Positions 38,231 through 47,434 of a stretch of DNA of 64,000 bases are shown here, in pieces (position 1 is the first letter of the stretch; the number at the start of each line of letters is the position of its first letter). Both the position numbers and the translations under genes were made by a program. The stretch lies in assembly GCA_047971485.1 (NCBI GenBank), contig JBKDZR010000043.1, forward strand, positions 1 to 64,000, written 5' to 3'. The notes beneath the pieces are model-generated. The model was not told the origin of the DNA. It saw only the letters and a list, made by a program, of their open reading frames with translations, and did not search any database. The DNA comes from JBKDZR01 sp047971485. Lineage in GTDB: Bacteria; Pseudomonadota; Alphaproteobacteria; Rhodobacterales; Rhodobacteraceae.

Positions 38231-39493
38231 ATGGCGAATAATACTGGCGGTGACAGCAAGAACACCCTTTATTGCAGCTTTTGCGGCAAAAGCCAGCATG
38301 AGGTGCGCAAACTGATTGCCGGTCCGACGGTGTTCATCTGCGATGAATGCGTCGAGTTGTGCATGGATATCATCCGTGAGGAAACCAAATCCGCCGGGTT
38401 GAAAGCCTCGGAAGGGGTGCCAGCCCCCAAGGAAATCTGCGACGTTCTTGACGATTACGTGATCGGCCAGGCTCATGCCAAGCGGGTCTTGTCGGTGGCG
38501 GTGCACAACCACTACAAGCGTTTGAACCACGCTGGAAAGACCGAGGTTGAACTGGCCAAGTCGAACATCCTGCTGATCGGGCCCACCGGCTGTGGCAAGA
38601 CCCTGCTGGCCCAGACGCTGGCGCGGATCCTGGATGTGCCCTTCACAATGGCCGATGCCACGACCCTGACCGAGGCGGGCTATGTCGGTGAGGATGTGGA
38701 AAACATCATCCTCAAGCTGTTGCAGGCCAGCGAATACAATGTCGAACGGGCGCAGCGCGGTATTGTCTATATCGACGAGGTCGACAAGATTACCCGCAAG
38801 TCCGACAACCCGTCCATCACCCGCGATGTTTCGGGCGAGGGGGTACAACAGGCGCTGCTGAAAATCATGGAAGGCACGGTGGCCTCGGTGCCGCCCCAGG
38901 GTGGGCGCAAGCATCCGCAGCAGGAATTCCTTCAGGTCGACACCACCAATATCCTGTTCATCTGTGGCGGGGCCTTTGCCGGGTTGGAAAAGATCATCGC
39001 GCAGCGTGGCAAGGGGTCGGCCATTGGGTTTGGTGCGGATGTCAAAGAGAACGATACCCGCGGCGTTGGCGAGATGTTCAACGAGCTGGAACCCGAGGAT
39101 CTGCTGAAATTCGGTCTGATCCCGGAATTTGTCGGTCGCTTGCCGGTGATTGCGACGCTGCAGGATCTGGACGAGGACGCGCTGGTCACCATCCTGACCG
39201 AGCCGAAGAACGCCTTGGTCAAGCAATATCAGCGGCTGTTCGAGTTGGAGGACACCAAGCTGACCTTCACCGATGATGCGCTCAAGGCGATCGCCAAGCG
39301 TGCCATTGCCCGCAAGACCGGGGCGCGCGGGCTGCGCTCGATCATGGAGGATATCCTGCTGGATACCATGTTCGACCTGCCCACGGCCCAGGGGGTTGAA
39401 GAAGTGGTGGTCAACGAAGAGGCCGTGAACGCGGCTGCGGCCCCGCTGCTGATTTACGCAGACCGCAAGGGTGAGCCGGCCACCGCCGGCTGA
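38231..39493 (+). CDS. clpX: ATP-dependent Clp protease ATP-binding subunit ClpX
   Basis: 420 aa AAA+ unfoldase. The N-terminal zinc-binding domain has Cys15, Cys18, Cys37 and Cys40 (YCSFCGK, ICDECVELC). Walker A is GPTGCGKT, Walker B is VYIDEVDKI, followed by sensor and arginine-finger regions (EFVGRLPV, KTGARGLRSIMED). A 7-bp hairpin with a 4-base loop (39474-39491) overlaps the last codons. Translation starts 13 bases after AGGTG-type sequence. Confidence 0.98.
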   Translation: MANNTGGDSKNTLYCSFCGKSQHEVRKLIAGPTVFICDECVELCMDIIREETKSAGLKASEGVPAPKEICDVLDDYVIGQAHAKRVLSVAVHNHYKRLNHAGKTEVELAKSNILLIGPTGCGKTLLAQTLARILDVPFTMADATTLTEAGYVGEDVENIILKLLQASEYNVERAQRGIVYIDEVDKITRKSDNPSITRDVSGEGVQQALLKIMEGTVASVPPQGGRKHPQQEFLQVDTTNILFICGGAFAGLEKIIAQRGKGSAIGFGADVKENDTRGVGEMFNELEPEDLLKFGLIPEFVGRLPVIATLQDLDEDALVTILTEPKNALVKQYQRLFELEDTKLTFTDDALKAIAKRAIARKTGARGLRSIMEDILLDTMFDLPTAQGVEEVVVNEEAVNAAAAPLLIYADRKGEPATAG

Positions 39494-39516
39494 TCCCTGC
39501 CCGAAGGACCCGTTTC

Positions 39517-39891
39517 ATGGATCGTTTGACGACATCATCGCCCTATGAGGCGAAAATCGGTTATGCCCGTGTAGTCAATGATGGGCTTTATGCCCATGTC
39601 GCCGGGACAACCGGTCTGGATCCCGATGGGCCTGCGGATCAGTCTGCGGTCGATCAATGCGCCTTGACCCTGACCCGGCTGGCCGCAGCGCTGGACATGG
39701 TCGGGCTGGATTTCTCGGATCTGGTCCGGGTGACGTATTATCTGCCCAATGGGGGCGATTTCGAGGCGTGCTGGCCGGTTCTGAGTGCCGCATTCGGGGA
39801 TCATCCGCCGGCGGCGACGATGGTCGTGGCCGGGCTGATTGATCCGCGCATGAAGATCGAGATCGAAGCGACCGCGCGGATGCGCGCCTGA
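39517..39891 (+). CDS. RidA/YjgF family protein
   Basis: 124 aa. RidA-type proteins hydrolyse reactive enamine/imine intermediates released by PLP enzymes, although subfamilies differ. The core pattern is visible: GLYAHVAGTTGLDPDG, a central DLVRVTYYLPN, and the C-terminal MKIEIEATARMRA. The Arg in the canonical RidA active-site position cannot be assigned safely by eye, so it may be a non-RidA subfamily member. It lies 23 bases after clpX. Confidence 0.85.
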   Translation: MDRLTTSSPYEAKIGYARVVNDGLYAHVAGTTGLDPDGPADQSAVDQCALTLTRLAAALDMVGLDFSDLVRVTYYLPNGGDFEACWPVLSAAFGDHPPAATMVVAGLIDPRMKIEIEATARMRA

Positions 39892-39970
39892 TCGTGGCCC
39901 AGCGACGCTGTGTCACTGGACGTGGCGGGGTGTCTGGGTCATATGGAACAGGACTGAAACGGAGGCGGGC

Positions 39971-40354
39971 ATGGCATTCCTCTACACCCTGAAGCGGGCA
40001 TTTACCTGGTGGAACAGTGAAACCATCGGTACGCAGATTTTCACCGCGCGTCATGGCATCAAGGTTGGCCAGGACGATCAGGGCAATGTCTATTACAAGA
40101 ACAAGGACGATAGCCGCCGCTGGGTGATCTATAACGGCGATATCGAGGCAAGCCGTGTGCCAACTGACTGGCATGGCTGGTTGCACCGGACCTGGGACAC
40201 GCCGCCGACCGAGGCCCCGCTGCCCCACAAAAGCTGGGAAAAGCCGCATCAGGAAAACCTGACCGGCAGTGCGCGGGCCTATGCACCCGCCGGGTCGATG
40301 TATCGCGCCCATCCGGCAGAGCGCCGCGATTACGAGGCTTGGCAGCCCGAATGA
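39971..40354 (+). CDS. NADH:ubiquinone oxidoreductase subunit NDUFA12-like
   Basis: 127 aa. The supernumerary complex I subunit shared by mitochondria and alphaproteobacteria. Typical features are TWWNSETIGTQIFT, GNVYYKNKDDSRRWVIYNG, IEASRVPTDWHGWLH and the C-terminal MYRAHPAERRDYEAWQPE-like region. It sits away from the main nuo operon, as is usual. An AGGCGGG-type ribosome site precedes the ATG. Confidence 0.95.
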   Translation: MAFLYTLKRAFTWWNSETIGTQIFTARHGIKVGQDDQGNVYYKNKDDSRRWVIYNGDIEASRVPTDWHGWLHRTWDTPPTEAPLPHKSWEKPHQENLTGSARAYAPAGSMYRAHPAERRDYEAWQPE

Positions 40355-40491
40355 CGATGGGGCCCGATCCCCGTGCGGCCTTGGGGCGCGTGATTTGGCG
40401 CGTGAAGAAATGATGACACATCTCAGAAATTCGGAAATCCGTTTTCCAGGGTTTCCAATGGACATGAGAGACATAAGGCAAGGTTTCGACT

Positions 40492-40938
40492 ATGGCTGAA
40501 AATCGCACAGAACTTCTTGTGGGCGCTGCCGTACTGGCGGTTGCGGCCGGGTTTCTGGTGTTCGCCAACGGGTCCATCGGAGCGGTGAGTAACAGCGCCA
40601 GCTATGAGGTGACGGCCAGTTTCCGTTCGGCTGAGGGGATCACGGCGGGCACCGATATTCGTCTGGCCGGGGTCAAGGTCGGGTCGGTCCGGGACCTCAA
40701 GCTCAACCCTGACACTTTCCGCGCCGATGCCCGTCTGGCAATTGACGAAGGCATCGCGGTGCCGGATGACAGTTCGATCGTGGTCGCCTCGGAAGGGCTG
40801 TTGGGCGGTAACTTCGTTGAGATCCTGCCCGGTGGATCAATGACCAATTTCGAGAACGGCGCCGAAGTGACCGATACCCAGGGCGCGGTCAGCCTGATCC
40901 AGTTACTGTCCAAGTTCGTCGGTTCCGCCGCCCAATGA
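40492..40938 (+). CDS. mlaD: MlaD, MCE-domain lipid transport protein
   Basis: 148 aa. One N-terminal membrane helix (LLVGAAVLAVAAGFLVFANG) anchors a periplasmic MCE domain (SAEGITAGTDIRLAGVKVGSV, then SEGLLGGNFVEILPGG). It is the hexameric ring component of the Mla system, which moves phospholipids between the membranes. Other mla genes are not adjacent, as is common in Rhodobacterales. Its stop overlaps the DUF2155 start (ATGA). Confidence 0.93.
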   Translation: MAENRTELLVGAAVLAVAAGFLVFANGSIGAVSNSASYEVTASFRSAEGITAGTDIRLAGVKVGSVRDLKLNPDTFRADARLAIDEGIAVPDDSSIVVASEGLLGGNFVEILPGGSMTNFENGAEVTDTQGAVSLIQLLSKFVGSAAQ

Positions 40939-41294
40939 AGGGGGCTGTCGCCGGGTTGGCTCTGGCCCTGACCGTGGGCTCGGCCAGTGCGGTCGATGTC
41001 GCCTTGGGGACCGGGGCGGAACTGCGCGGGCTTGACCGGCTGACCGGTGCGCTGAGCGTGATTGATTTGCCGGTGGGCAGCAGCGCATCCTTGGGGTCGT
41101 TGCGGATCAGTCTGGTTGAATGCCGCTACCCGACAGACAACCCGGCCGGCGATGCCTATGCCTACATGCTGATCGACAGCCAGGACACGGGCACCAAGCA
41201 GTTCGAGGGGTGGATGATCGCCTCGTCTCCGGCGCTGAATGCGCTGGATCACATGCGTTACGATGTCTGGGTCATTCGCTGTAACAGGGCCTGA
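40935..41294 (+). CDS. DUF2155 domain-containing periplasmic protein
   Basis: 119 aa. A signal peptide (VAGLALALTVGSASA) precedes a DUF2155 domain with AELRGLDRLTG, LRISLVECRYP and the tail HMRYDVWVIRC. Two cysteines (in VECRYP and VIRCNRA) could form a disulfide. Function unknown; the gene is regularly found beside mlaD and the NDUFA12 gene in Rhodobacterales and overlaps mlaD by 4 bases. Its 3' end overlaps convergent aat by 37 bases. Confidence 0.9.
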   Translation: MKGAVAGLALALTVGSASAVDVALGTGAELRGLDRLTGALSVIDLPVGSSASLGSLRISLVECRYPTDNPAGDAYAYMLIDSQDTGTKQFEGWMIASSPALNALDHMRYDVWVIRCNRA

Positions 41295-41902
41295 CCGTCG
41301 CGTGGCAAAGAGGGCGCGGTGAAATCCGCCGGTTGGCCCAGGGCCTGGTGCAGAAGGGCATGGTATTGATCGCGGTCCACCTCAATGGCGCCGAGACTGG
41401 CCAGATGCGCGGTCAGGAACTGGGTGTCAAACAGCCGAAAGCCTGCCTGACATAGCCGGTCGGCCAGATAGGCGAGGGCGATCTTGGAGGCATCGGTGCG
41501 GGTGGAGAACATGCTTTCGCCGAAAAATGCAGCCCCCAGGCAGACGCCATAGACCCCGCCGATCAGCCCGCTGTTATCGCGCACTTCCAGGGAATGGGCG
41601 AAACCGGCGGCGTGAAGATCCATGTAAAGCGCAAAGATCCGATCGCTGATCCAGGTCTCGTCGCGATTGGCGCAGGCGCGGACGGTGGCGGAGAAATCGA
41701 CATCCACCGCCACCTCGTAATCCATACGTCGGATGCTGCGGCGCAGGCTGCGCGAGATGTGGAACCCGTCCAGCGGAAAGATGCCGCGGCGGCGCGGATC
41801 GACCCAGAACAGATCCGGATCGTCGCGGCCCTCGGCCATGGGGAAGACGCCCATCGCATAGGCGCGCAGCAGGATTTCGGGGGTCAGCGCATCGTCAGCC
41901 AT
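41258..41902 (-). CDS. aat: Leucyl/phenylalanyl-tRNA--protein transferase
   Basis: 214 aa. Adds Leu or Phe from aminoacyl-tRNA to N-terminal basic residues, creating N-degrons for ClpAP. Signature segments are YAMGVFPMAEGRDDPDLFWV, RGIFPLDGFHISRSLRR, LIGGVYGVCLGAAFFGESMF and LFDTQFLTAHLASLGA. It is the third gene of a leftward accB-accC-aat unit, 27 bases after accC. Confidence 0.96.
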   Translation of the reverse strand: MADDALTPEILLRAYAMGVFPMAEGRDDPDLFWVDPRRRGIFPLDGFHISRSLRRSIRRMDYEVAVDVDFSATVRACANRDETWISDRIFALYMDLHAAGFAHSLEVRDNSGLIGGVYGVCLGAAFFGESMFSTRTDASKIALAYLADRLCQAGFRLFDTQFLTAHLASLGAIEVDRDQYHALLHQALGQPADFTAPSLPRDGQALLQRMTQTS

Positions 41903-41929
41903 GCCGCGATCCGTGGCCGGCGGGGGATG

Positions 41930-43276
41930 TCATTCCCCCTGCCGGGCCAGCCAGTCTTCGAGCCAGTGGATATTATAAGATCCCTGCAGGATGGCCGGTT
42001 CCTGCAGCAGCGCATCGAACAGCGGGGCGGTGGTGTCGATCCCGTCGACGATCAACTCGCCCAGGGCGCGATGCAGACGGGACAGGGCCTCGGGGCGATC
42101 GCGTCCATGGACGATCAGCTTGAGGATCAGGCTGTCGTAATAGGGCGGGATCGCATAGCCGTCATAAAGCGCGGAATCCAGGCGCACCCCCAGACCGCCG
42201 GGCGCGTGGTAGGCGCTGACCCGTCCGGGGCAGGGGATGAAATCGGGCAGACGTTCGGCGTTAACCCGGACCTCGATGGCATGGCCCTGGGGGATCAGCG
42301 CGGCCTGTTCAAAAGACAGGGGCAGGCCGGCGGCCACCCGGATCTGTTCGCGCACCAGATCGACGCCGAAGATTTCTTCGGTCACCGGGTGTTCCACCTG
42401 CAGGCGGGTGTTCATCTCGATGAAGTAGAACTCGCCGTTTTCATACAGGAACTCGATGGTGCCGGCGCCGGCATAGCCGATTTCAGCCACGGCATCGGCG
42501 CAGACCTTGCCGATCCGGGCGCGGGTTTCAGAATCGATCACCGGGCCGGGGGCTTCTTCCAGAACCTTCTGGTGGCGGCGCTGAAGCGAACAGTCGCGTT
42601 CGCCCAGATGCACGGCTTTGCCCTTGCCGTCACCGAAAACCTGGATCTCGATATGCCGCGGCGCGCCGAGGTATTTCTCGATATAGACCTCGTCATTGCC
42701 GAAGGCGGATTTCGCCTCACTGCGCGCAGTGCGGAAGGCGGTTTCCAGATCAGCGGCCGTCCGGGCCAGTTTCATGCCGCGCCCGCCACCGCCAGCCGTG
42801 GCCTTGACGATGACCGGAAAGCCGATTTCGGCGGCGACTGTGCGGGCGGTGTCCAAATCGGGAACGCCCCCATCCGAGCCAGGGACACAAGGCACGCCCA
42901 AGGCCTTCATGGTTTCCTTGGCGGTGATCTTGTCGCCCATGATGCGGATGTGTTCGGCGGTCGGGCCGATGAAGGTCAGCCCGTGATCCTCGACCACCTG
43001 CACGAAGGCGGCGTTTTCCGACAGAAAACCATAGCCCGGGTGGATCGCCTCGGCGCCGGTGATTTCACAGGCCGAGATGATCGAGGGCACATGCAGATAG
43101 CTTTGGCCGCCGGCGGGCGGGCCGATGCACACCGCTTCGTCGGCCATGCGTACATGCATCGCATCGGCATCTGCGGTGGAATGGACGGCCACGCTGGCGA
43201 TGCCCATTTCCCGGCAGGCGCGGATGACGCGAAGGGCGATTTCGCCGCGATTGGCGATGAGGATTTTCTTGAACAT
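41930..43276 (-). CDS. accC: Biotin carboxylase subunit of acetyl-CoA carboxylase
   Basis: 448 aa; ATP-dependent carboxylation of biotin on AccB. The ATG at 43276 begins MFKKILIANRGEIALRVIRA; an in-frame ATG at 43333 would overlap accB. The ATP-grasp glycine loop KATAGGGGRGMK, the catalytic segment EMNTRLQVEHPVTE and the conserved HPGYGFLSEN are all intact. Length matches the family. It starts 7 bases after accB. Confidence 0.98.
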   Translation of the reverse strand: MFKKILIANRGEIALRVIRACREMGIASVAVHSTADADAMHVRMADEAVCIGPPAGGQSYLHVPSIISACEITGAEAIHPGYGFLSENAAFVQVVEDHGLTFIGPTAEHIRIMGDKITAKETMKALGVPCVPGSDGGVPDLDTARTVAAEIGFPVIVKATAGGGGRGMKLARTAADLETAFRTARSEAKSAFGNDEVYIEKYLGAPRHIEIQVFGDGKGKAVHLGERDCSLQRRHQKVLEEAPGPVIDSETRARIGKVCADAVAEIGYAGAGTIEFLYENGEFYFIEMNTRLQVEHPVTEEIFGVDLVREQIRVAAGLPLSFEQAALIPQGHAIEVRVNAERLPDFIPCPGRVSAYHAPGGLGVRLDSALYDGYAIPPYYDSLILKLIVHGRDRPEALSRLHRALGELIVDGIDTTAPLFDALLQEPAILQGSYNIHWLEDWLARQGE

Positions 43277-43283
43277 CGCCGGT

Positions 43284-43775
43284 TTACTCGATGATGACGA
43301 GTGGCGCGCCATATTCGACGGGGGTGCCGTCATCGACCAGGATCCGCGTCACCGTCCCGGCGCGGGGTGAAGGGATCTGGTTCATGGTTTTCATCGCCTC
43401 GACGATCAGCAGGGTTTGCCCCTCCTTGACCGTGGCGCCCACCGAGATGAACGGATCGGCGCCGGGTTCGGATTGCAGATAGACGGTGCCCACCATCGGT
43501 GAGGCGACGGCGCCGGGATGGCTGGCCGGGTCGTCCACTGCCTTTGGCGCGGGGGCGGCGATCATGCTGTCGGGCTGGGCCGCCACGGGGGCGGGCAGGG
43601 CGACAGGGGCGTCGGGCACGTGCCTGGGCTGGGCATAGCGGCTGAGCCGGACATTCAGCGTCGAATCTTCGCCATAGTCACGTTTGACCTGCAATTCGGA
43701 CAGGTCGTTCTGCCGCAGAAGCTCGGCCAGGGCCCTGATGAATTCAACGTCTTCGGAATGGGGCGTTTCTTTCAT
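43284..43775 (-). CDS. accB: Biotin carboxyl carrier protein of acetyl-CoA carboxylase
   Basis: 163 aa. The N-terminal helical region is followed by a Pro/Ala-rich linker (about residues 55-90) and the biotinyl domain with biotin-accepting Lys129 in VEAMKTMN. The thumb region SEPGADPFISVG is present. It is the first gene of accB-accC-aat. Confidence 0.97.
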   Translation of the reverse strand: MKETPHSEDVEFIRALAELLRQNDLSELQVKRDYGEDSTLNVRLSRYAQPRHVPDAPVALPAPVAAQPDSMIAAPAPKAVDDPASHPGAVASPMVGTVYLQSEPGADPFISVGATVKEGQTLLIVEAMKTMNQIPSPRAGTVTRILVDDGTPVEYGAPLVIIE

Positions 43776-43922
43776 GGCCTCTCACTTCGTTGGTGCGCAG
43801 TCTGATGCGGCCGGGCCGCTTGAGAGGTCTCTACACACTATCTTCGATGGTGAAAAGCGGATCGCGACGCCTGATCCGGTGGAAAAATGGTGAAAGGCCG
43901 GGGCCGGAACGGGTTGCCGGCC

Positions 43923-44297
43923 TCAGACTCGACGGTCCAGCAGCAGCGGTGCCATGGGATCCAGGCGTTCGGTGCCCTTGCTGGCGATGGGGCCGAAATC
44001 CTCGGCGGCCTGTTCCGCGATGTTGGCAAAGATTTCGCGCAGATGTTCGAACCCTTCAATGACCCGTTCCATCCGGTCAAAGGAGGTCACGGTTTCGGTC
44101 GGGCCGGTCATCCGCGGGTCATAGATCGCGCGGGCGGCCAGGGCGGCGGCTATCATGGCGTCGCGGGTGCCGAGGCGAACATCGCGGTGGTCTTCGGGGA
44201 GCGGGCGGTCGGCGATCGCGGCAGGGGCTGCGATGGCGGGTGCGCGGCGCGCGACGGGGACAGCGTGGAGCGGGGCGAGGGAGCCAGTCACATACAT
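43923..44297 (-). CDS. Hypothetical protein, 124 aa
   Basis: Start ATG 44297 is chosen because GGAG lies 8 bases upstream; an ATG at 44315 is in frame. The first 45 residues are Ala/Pro/Arg-rich and low in complexity. The C-terminal half is amphipathic and helical (MERVIEGFEHLREIFANIAE), so a coiled coil or small helical bundle is likely. No family recognised. It stands upstream of accB on the same strand with a 147-base gap. Confidence 0.55.
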   Translation of the reverse strand: MYVTGSLAPLHAVPVARRAPAIAAPAAIADRPLPEDHRDVRLGTRDAMIAAALAARAIYDPRMTGPTETVTSFDRMERVIEGFEHLREIFANIAEQAAEDFGPIASKGTERLDPMAPLLLDRRV

Positions 44298-44500
44298 CTG
44301 AAATTCTCCATGCATTCGTTTCTATTTTTAGACGAATGCAGGAACAATCCGGCTAAATTGTGGCAAAACGTCAACTGTATGCAAGTTTGGTAAAATTTTA
44401 GCGCAATGCCCGGGATTACCCCCGGGAAGGGATCCGGCGCTTGACTGTCCCGGTCCGGATGCTAGCGTTCAGGGGTCTCACAGCAGTGGAAAACCGTGCC

Positions 44501-45829
44501 ATGGCCCTTGATCGTCACGCCATTCCCAATGACCTATCCGCTTTCTGGATGCCCTTCACCGCGAATCGCCAGTTCAAGGCCAATCCGCGGATGCTGGTCG
44601 ATGCCGAAGGCATGTACTACACCGCCGCCGATGGCCGGCGCATTCTGGATGGCACGGCAGGGCTTTGGTGTTGCAATGCCGGGCACAAGCGGCCCCGGAT
44701 CAGCGCGGCGATCAAGGCCCAGGCCGATGGGCTGGATTATGCGCCGGCTTTCCAGATGGGCCATCCGCAGGCATTTGAACTGGCCAACCGGTTGCGCGAT
44801 CTGGCCCCGGACCCTTTCGAACATGTGTTTTTCACCAATTCCGGATCTGAAAGCGTCGAGACCGCCCTGAAATTTGCCATCGCCTATCAAAGGGCCCGGG
44901 GCGAAGGGGCGCGGACCCGGCTGATCGGGCGCGAACGGGGCTATCACGGGGTGAATTTCGGCGGGATCTCGGTGGGGGGGATCGTGTCGAACCGGCGCCA
45001 GTTCGGCACGCTTCTGACCGGGGTTGACCATCTGCCCCACACCCATCTGCCCGATCTGAACGCCTTTAGCCGGGGGCAGCCGGAGCATGGCGCAGATCTG
45101 GCTGACCGGCTGGAAGACATTGTCGCGCTGCATGGGGCCGATACCATCGCGGCTGTGATCGTCGAACCGGTGGCCGGATCGACCGGGGTGCTGATCCCGC
45201 CCAAGGGCTATCTGGAAAAGCTGCGGGCCATCACCCGCAAACATGGGATCGTGCTGATCTTTGATGAGGTCATCACCGGGTTCGGCCGGGTTGGCACGCC
45301 TTTTGCGGCCGAGCATTTCGGGGTGATGCCCGACCTGATCGCCTGTGCCAAGGGGCTGACCAACGGGGTGATCCCCATGGGCGCGGTTCTGGCCACTGCC
45401 GAGATCCATGACGCCTTCATGCAGGGTCCGGAGCATATGATCGAACTTTTCCATGGCTACACCTATTCCGGCAATCCGATGGCTTCGGCGACAGGACTGG
45501 CGACACTGGAAACCTATCGCGAAGAGGGCTTGCTGACCCGGGCGGCGGATCTGTCGGACTATTGGGCCGAAGCGCTGCACAGCCTGCGCGATCTGCCCCA
45601 TGTCATCGATATCCGCAATCTGGGCCTGATCGGTGCGATTGAACTGGCGCCGATCCCGGGCAAGCCTACCGCCCGTGCATTCCAGGCCTTTCTCGATGCG
45701 TTCGAGGCGGGGCTGCTGATCCGGACAACGGGGGATATCATCGCGCTCAGCCCGCCATTGATCATCGACAAACCCGAGATCGACCGCTTGTTCGACACCC
45801 TGTCGGGCGTGCTGCGCAAGCTGGCCTGA
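44501..45829 (+). CDS. Class III aminotransferase, omega-amino acid:pyruvate type
   Basis: 442 aa PLP enzyme. The sequence WMPFTANRQFKANPRMLVDA, GTAGLWCCNAGHKRP, FTNSGSESVETALKFA and the Schiff-base region ACAKGLTNGVIPMGAV fit beta-alanine/omega-amino acid:pyruvate transaminases, which move an amino group from beta-alanine or similar amines to pyruvate. The ATG at 44501 begins the family N-terminus; an in-frame start at 44441 has no clear ribosome site. Neighbours do not narrow the substrate. Confidence 0.9.
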   Translation: MALDRHAIPNDLSAFWMPFTANRQFKANPRMLVDAEGMYYTAADGRRILDGTAGLWCCNAGHKRPRISAAIKAQADGLDYAPAFQMGHPQAFELANRLRDLAPDPFEHVFFTNSGSESVETALKFAIAYQRARGEGARTRLIGRERGYHGVNFGGISVGGIVSNRRQFGTLLTGVDHLPHTHLPDLNAFSRGQPEHGADLADRLEDIVALHGADTIAAVIVEPVAGSTGVLIPPKGYLEKLRAITRKHGIVLIFDEVITGFGRVGTPFAAEHFGVMPDLIACAKGLTNGVIPMGAVLATAEIHDAFMQGPEHMIELFHGYTYSGNPMASATGLATLETYREEGLLTRAADLSDYWAEALHSLRDLPHVIDIRNLGLIGAIELAPIPGKPTARAFQAFLDAFEAGLLIRTTGDIIALSPPLIIDKPEIDRLFDTLSGVLRKLA

Positions 45830-46073
45830 CCTTGAGGCGTGTCTTTGGCTCGGCGCTGCTTGGCTAAATTTGGCCTGGCCCCGCCGGGCTGTGTTTCGCG
45901 CCCCGGGGCGTTCGTTCAGACAGAGACAGCGCGCCCTTCTGTCGTTTGAGGGGCAGGATCCCCGGATGCTGACGGCGCCAACTGCACCGTCATGAAAATC
46001 GTTGAAATTTGGTTGATTCCCATGATCAGGCCTGCCACAAATTTTCTATTGATCGGTAAAAGGATGTCATTTT

Positions 46074-46760
46074 ATGGGGCTAAGAAGTTTTTTTGGCGCG
46101 GCAATACTGATTTTTCTGGGGGGCGGCGCCTCGGCCTCGACCATTTTCAGTTTCGAGGGGCCGGCTTATCAACCCCGAATCATGCTTGGGGTGGAGTCCC
46201 TGGCAAGCCGGGCCCGCATCTCGTTTGAACTGGACGGCGACAGACTGATCGCCGGCAGTTATGAGGTTCATGGCTATACCGGAAAATTTGTCGATCTGCG
46301 TGTCAGCGAATTCGTCACTTATGTCCGCCCTGGCGTGTCTTTCGGCTTGGATATTTCGTTTACCATCGACCCGAATACGCCGGAATGGGTGTGCAGCCCG
46401 TATCCGTATTGCGGGGCCGTGGACAGCCACATGATGGACGGGATGCCGCTGGAACCGGATCTGAATGCGCTTAGCCTCAAGGTCAGTGGCTTTTCGGCGC
46501 GCTCGGCCGGGGCGGGTGTGCGCGAGGCGGATCTGATCGCCTGGATGGATGGCCAAAGCGGCACGCGTGTTGCGCTGGATTACGTCTTTGTCAGCCTGGC
46601 GAAAACCGTGCGTCATCTGGGGGGCTTTGAAGAGGGCGGTGCCTTTGACTATCGTGCAGCGCCGCCACCAGCCCCCAAGATCTCCCCCGTGCCGTTGCCG
46701 GCCAGCGCCTTGCTGCTGTTGGCTGGTTTGGGGCTGTTGCGCTTGCGGGGCCGAGCCTGA
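46074..46760 (+). CDS. Secreted protein with VPLPA-CTERM sorting signal
   Basis: 228 aa. The signal peptide is SFFGAAILIFLGGGASA. The body has beta-rich patterns and two cysteines in VCSPYPYC that may pair. The C-terminus shows VPLPAS followed by a hydrophobic helix (ALLLLAGLGLLRL) and RGRA, the canonical VPLPA-CTERM arrangement. No domain recognised in the body. The upstream 244 bases contain no gene and become AT-rich near the start. A terminator follows. Confidence 0.82.
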   Translation: MGLRSFFGAAILIFLGGGASASTIFSFEGPAYQPRIMLGVESLASRARISFELDGDRLIAGSYEVHGYTGKFVDLRVSEFVTYVRPGVSFGLDISFTIDPNTPEWVCSPYPYCGAVDSHMMDGMPLEPDLNALSLKVSGFSARSAGAGVREADLIAWMDGQSGTRVALDYVFVSLAKTVRHLGGFEEGGAFDYRAAPPPAPKISPVPLPASALLLLAGLGLLRLRGRA

Positions 46761-46803
46761 CCATGAACTTGATTTGTGGGCGACCTCCTGGGCGCCGGCT
46801 TGG

Positions 46804-46833
46804 AACGGACCCGGATGGGTCCGTTTGTCCTTT
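46804..46833 (+). terminator. Intrinsic terminator after the VPLPA-CTERM gene
   Basis: AACGGACCC (46804-46812) pairs perfectly with GGGTCCGTT (46817-46825) across a GGAT tetraloop, followed by TGTCCTTTT. It lies between this gene and a convergent lipoprotein gene. Confidence 0.8.
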
Positions 46834-46853
46834 TCGGGACGCGTAGGGCCCGT

Positions 46854-47138
46854 TCAAATGTCGGTTGCGCCGCAGGTGCGAATCTCGACCTCCTCGCCGT
46901 TGCCAGTGTAATAGGCGCAGCGGTTGGTCTGTTCGTGATGACGGGCCAGGACGCCGGCCCCCCCGGCGGCAAGGGCGGCGGCGGCTGTCCAGCCCGAATC
47001 GGCGCCAAGCATCTGGGCGGTGATGGCGCCGATCGCCCCCGCCGCAACCCCTGTGCCCACCTGTTCGCGTGTGTTGGGATCCATCTGGCAGGCTGTCAGC
47101 AGCACCGTGGCGGACAGGGCGAATACCGTGGTTTTCAT
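46854..47138 (-). CDS. Small lipoprotein with glycine-rich hydrophobic segment
   Basis: 94 aa. A lipoprotein signal with lipobox LLTAC puts the lipidated Cys at residue 17. The middle part (GTGVAAGAIGAITAQMLGA and AAAALAAGGAGVLA) has glycine-zipper-like spacing, as in small outer-membrane lipoproteins. The tail has two Cys (RCAYY, RTCGAT). Role unknown; monocistronic. Confidence 0.75.
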   Translation of the reverse strand: MKTTVFALSATVLLTACQMDPNTREQVGTGVAAGAIGAITAQMLGADSGWTAAAALAAGGAGVLARHHEQTNRCAYYTGNGEEVEIRTCGATDI

Positions 47139-47434
47139 CTGGTTCTCCGTTTTTCGATGGGGGCACTATCGGGTGTTCGCCGGCCTCTGACCAGACCCGG
47201 GTGCGAGAAACACATTCGCCGTTCCACTGAGGCTTGTGACAGGATCAACGATTTATTTCTTTAATCTGTAAATTTGTTTTCTTGCGCCGCCCGCGTGTCA
47301 TTGGCATTGTTTCCAAAGTCCCGTCGATTAACGAATGGGAAGCGAGACCGGGAAGATGTTTGGATTGGAAAGATGACCCGCAGATCGCTCTTTCGCGATC
47401 AGGGCGGGTGCCGTGCCGGGGGGGCGGGCAGGTA

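Noticed and set aside
41594..43294. A 566-codon plus-strand frame across aat and accC
   Set aside because: Antisense to two intact conserved genes; no domain visible.
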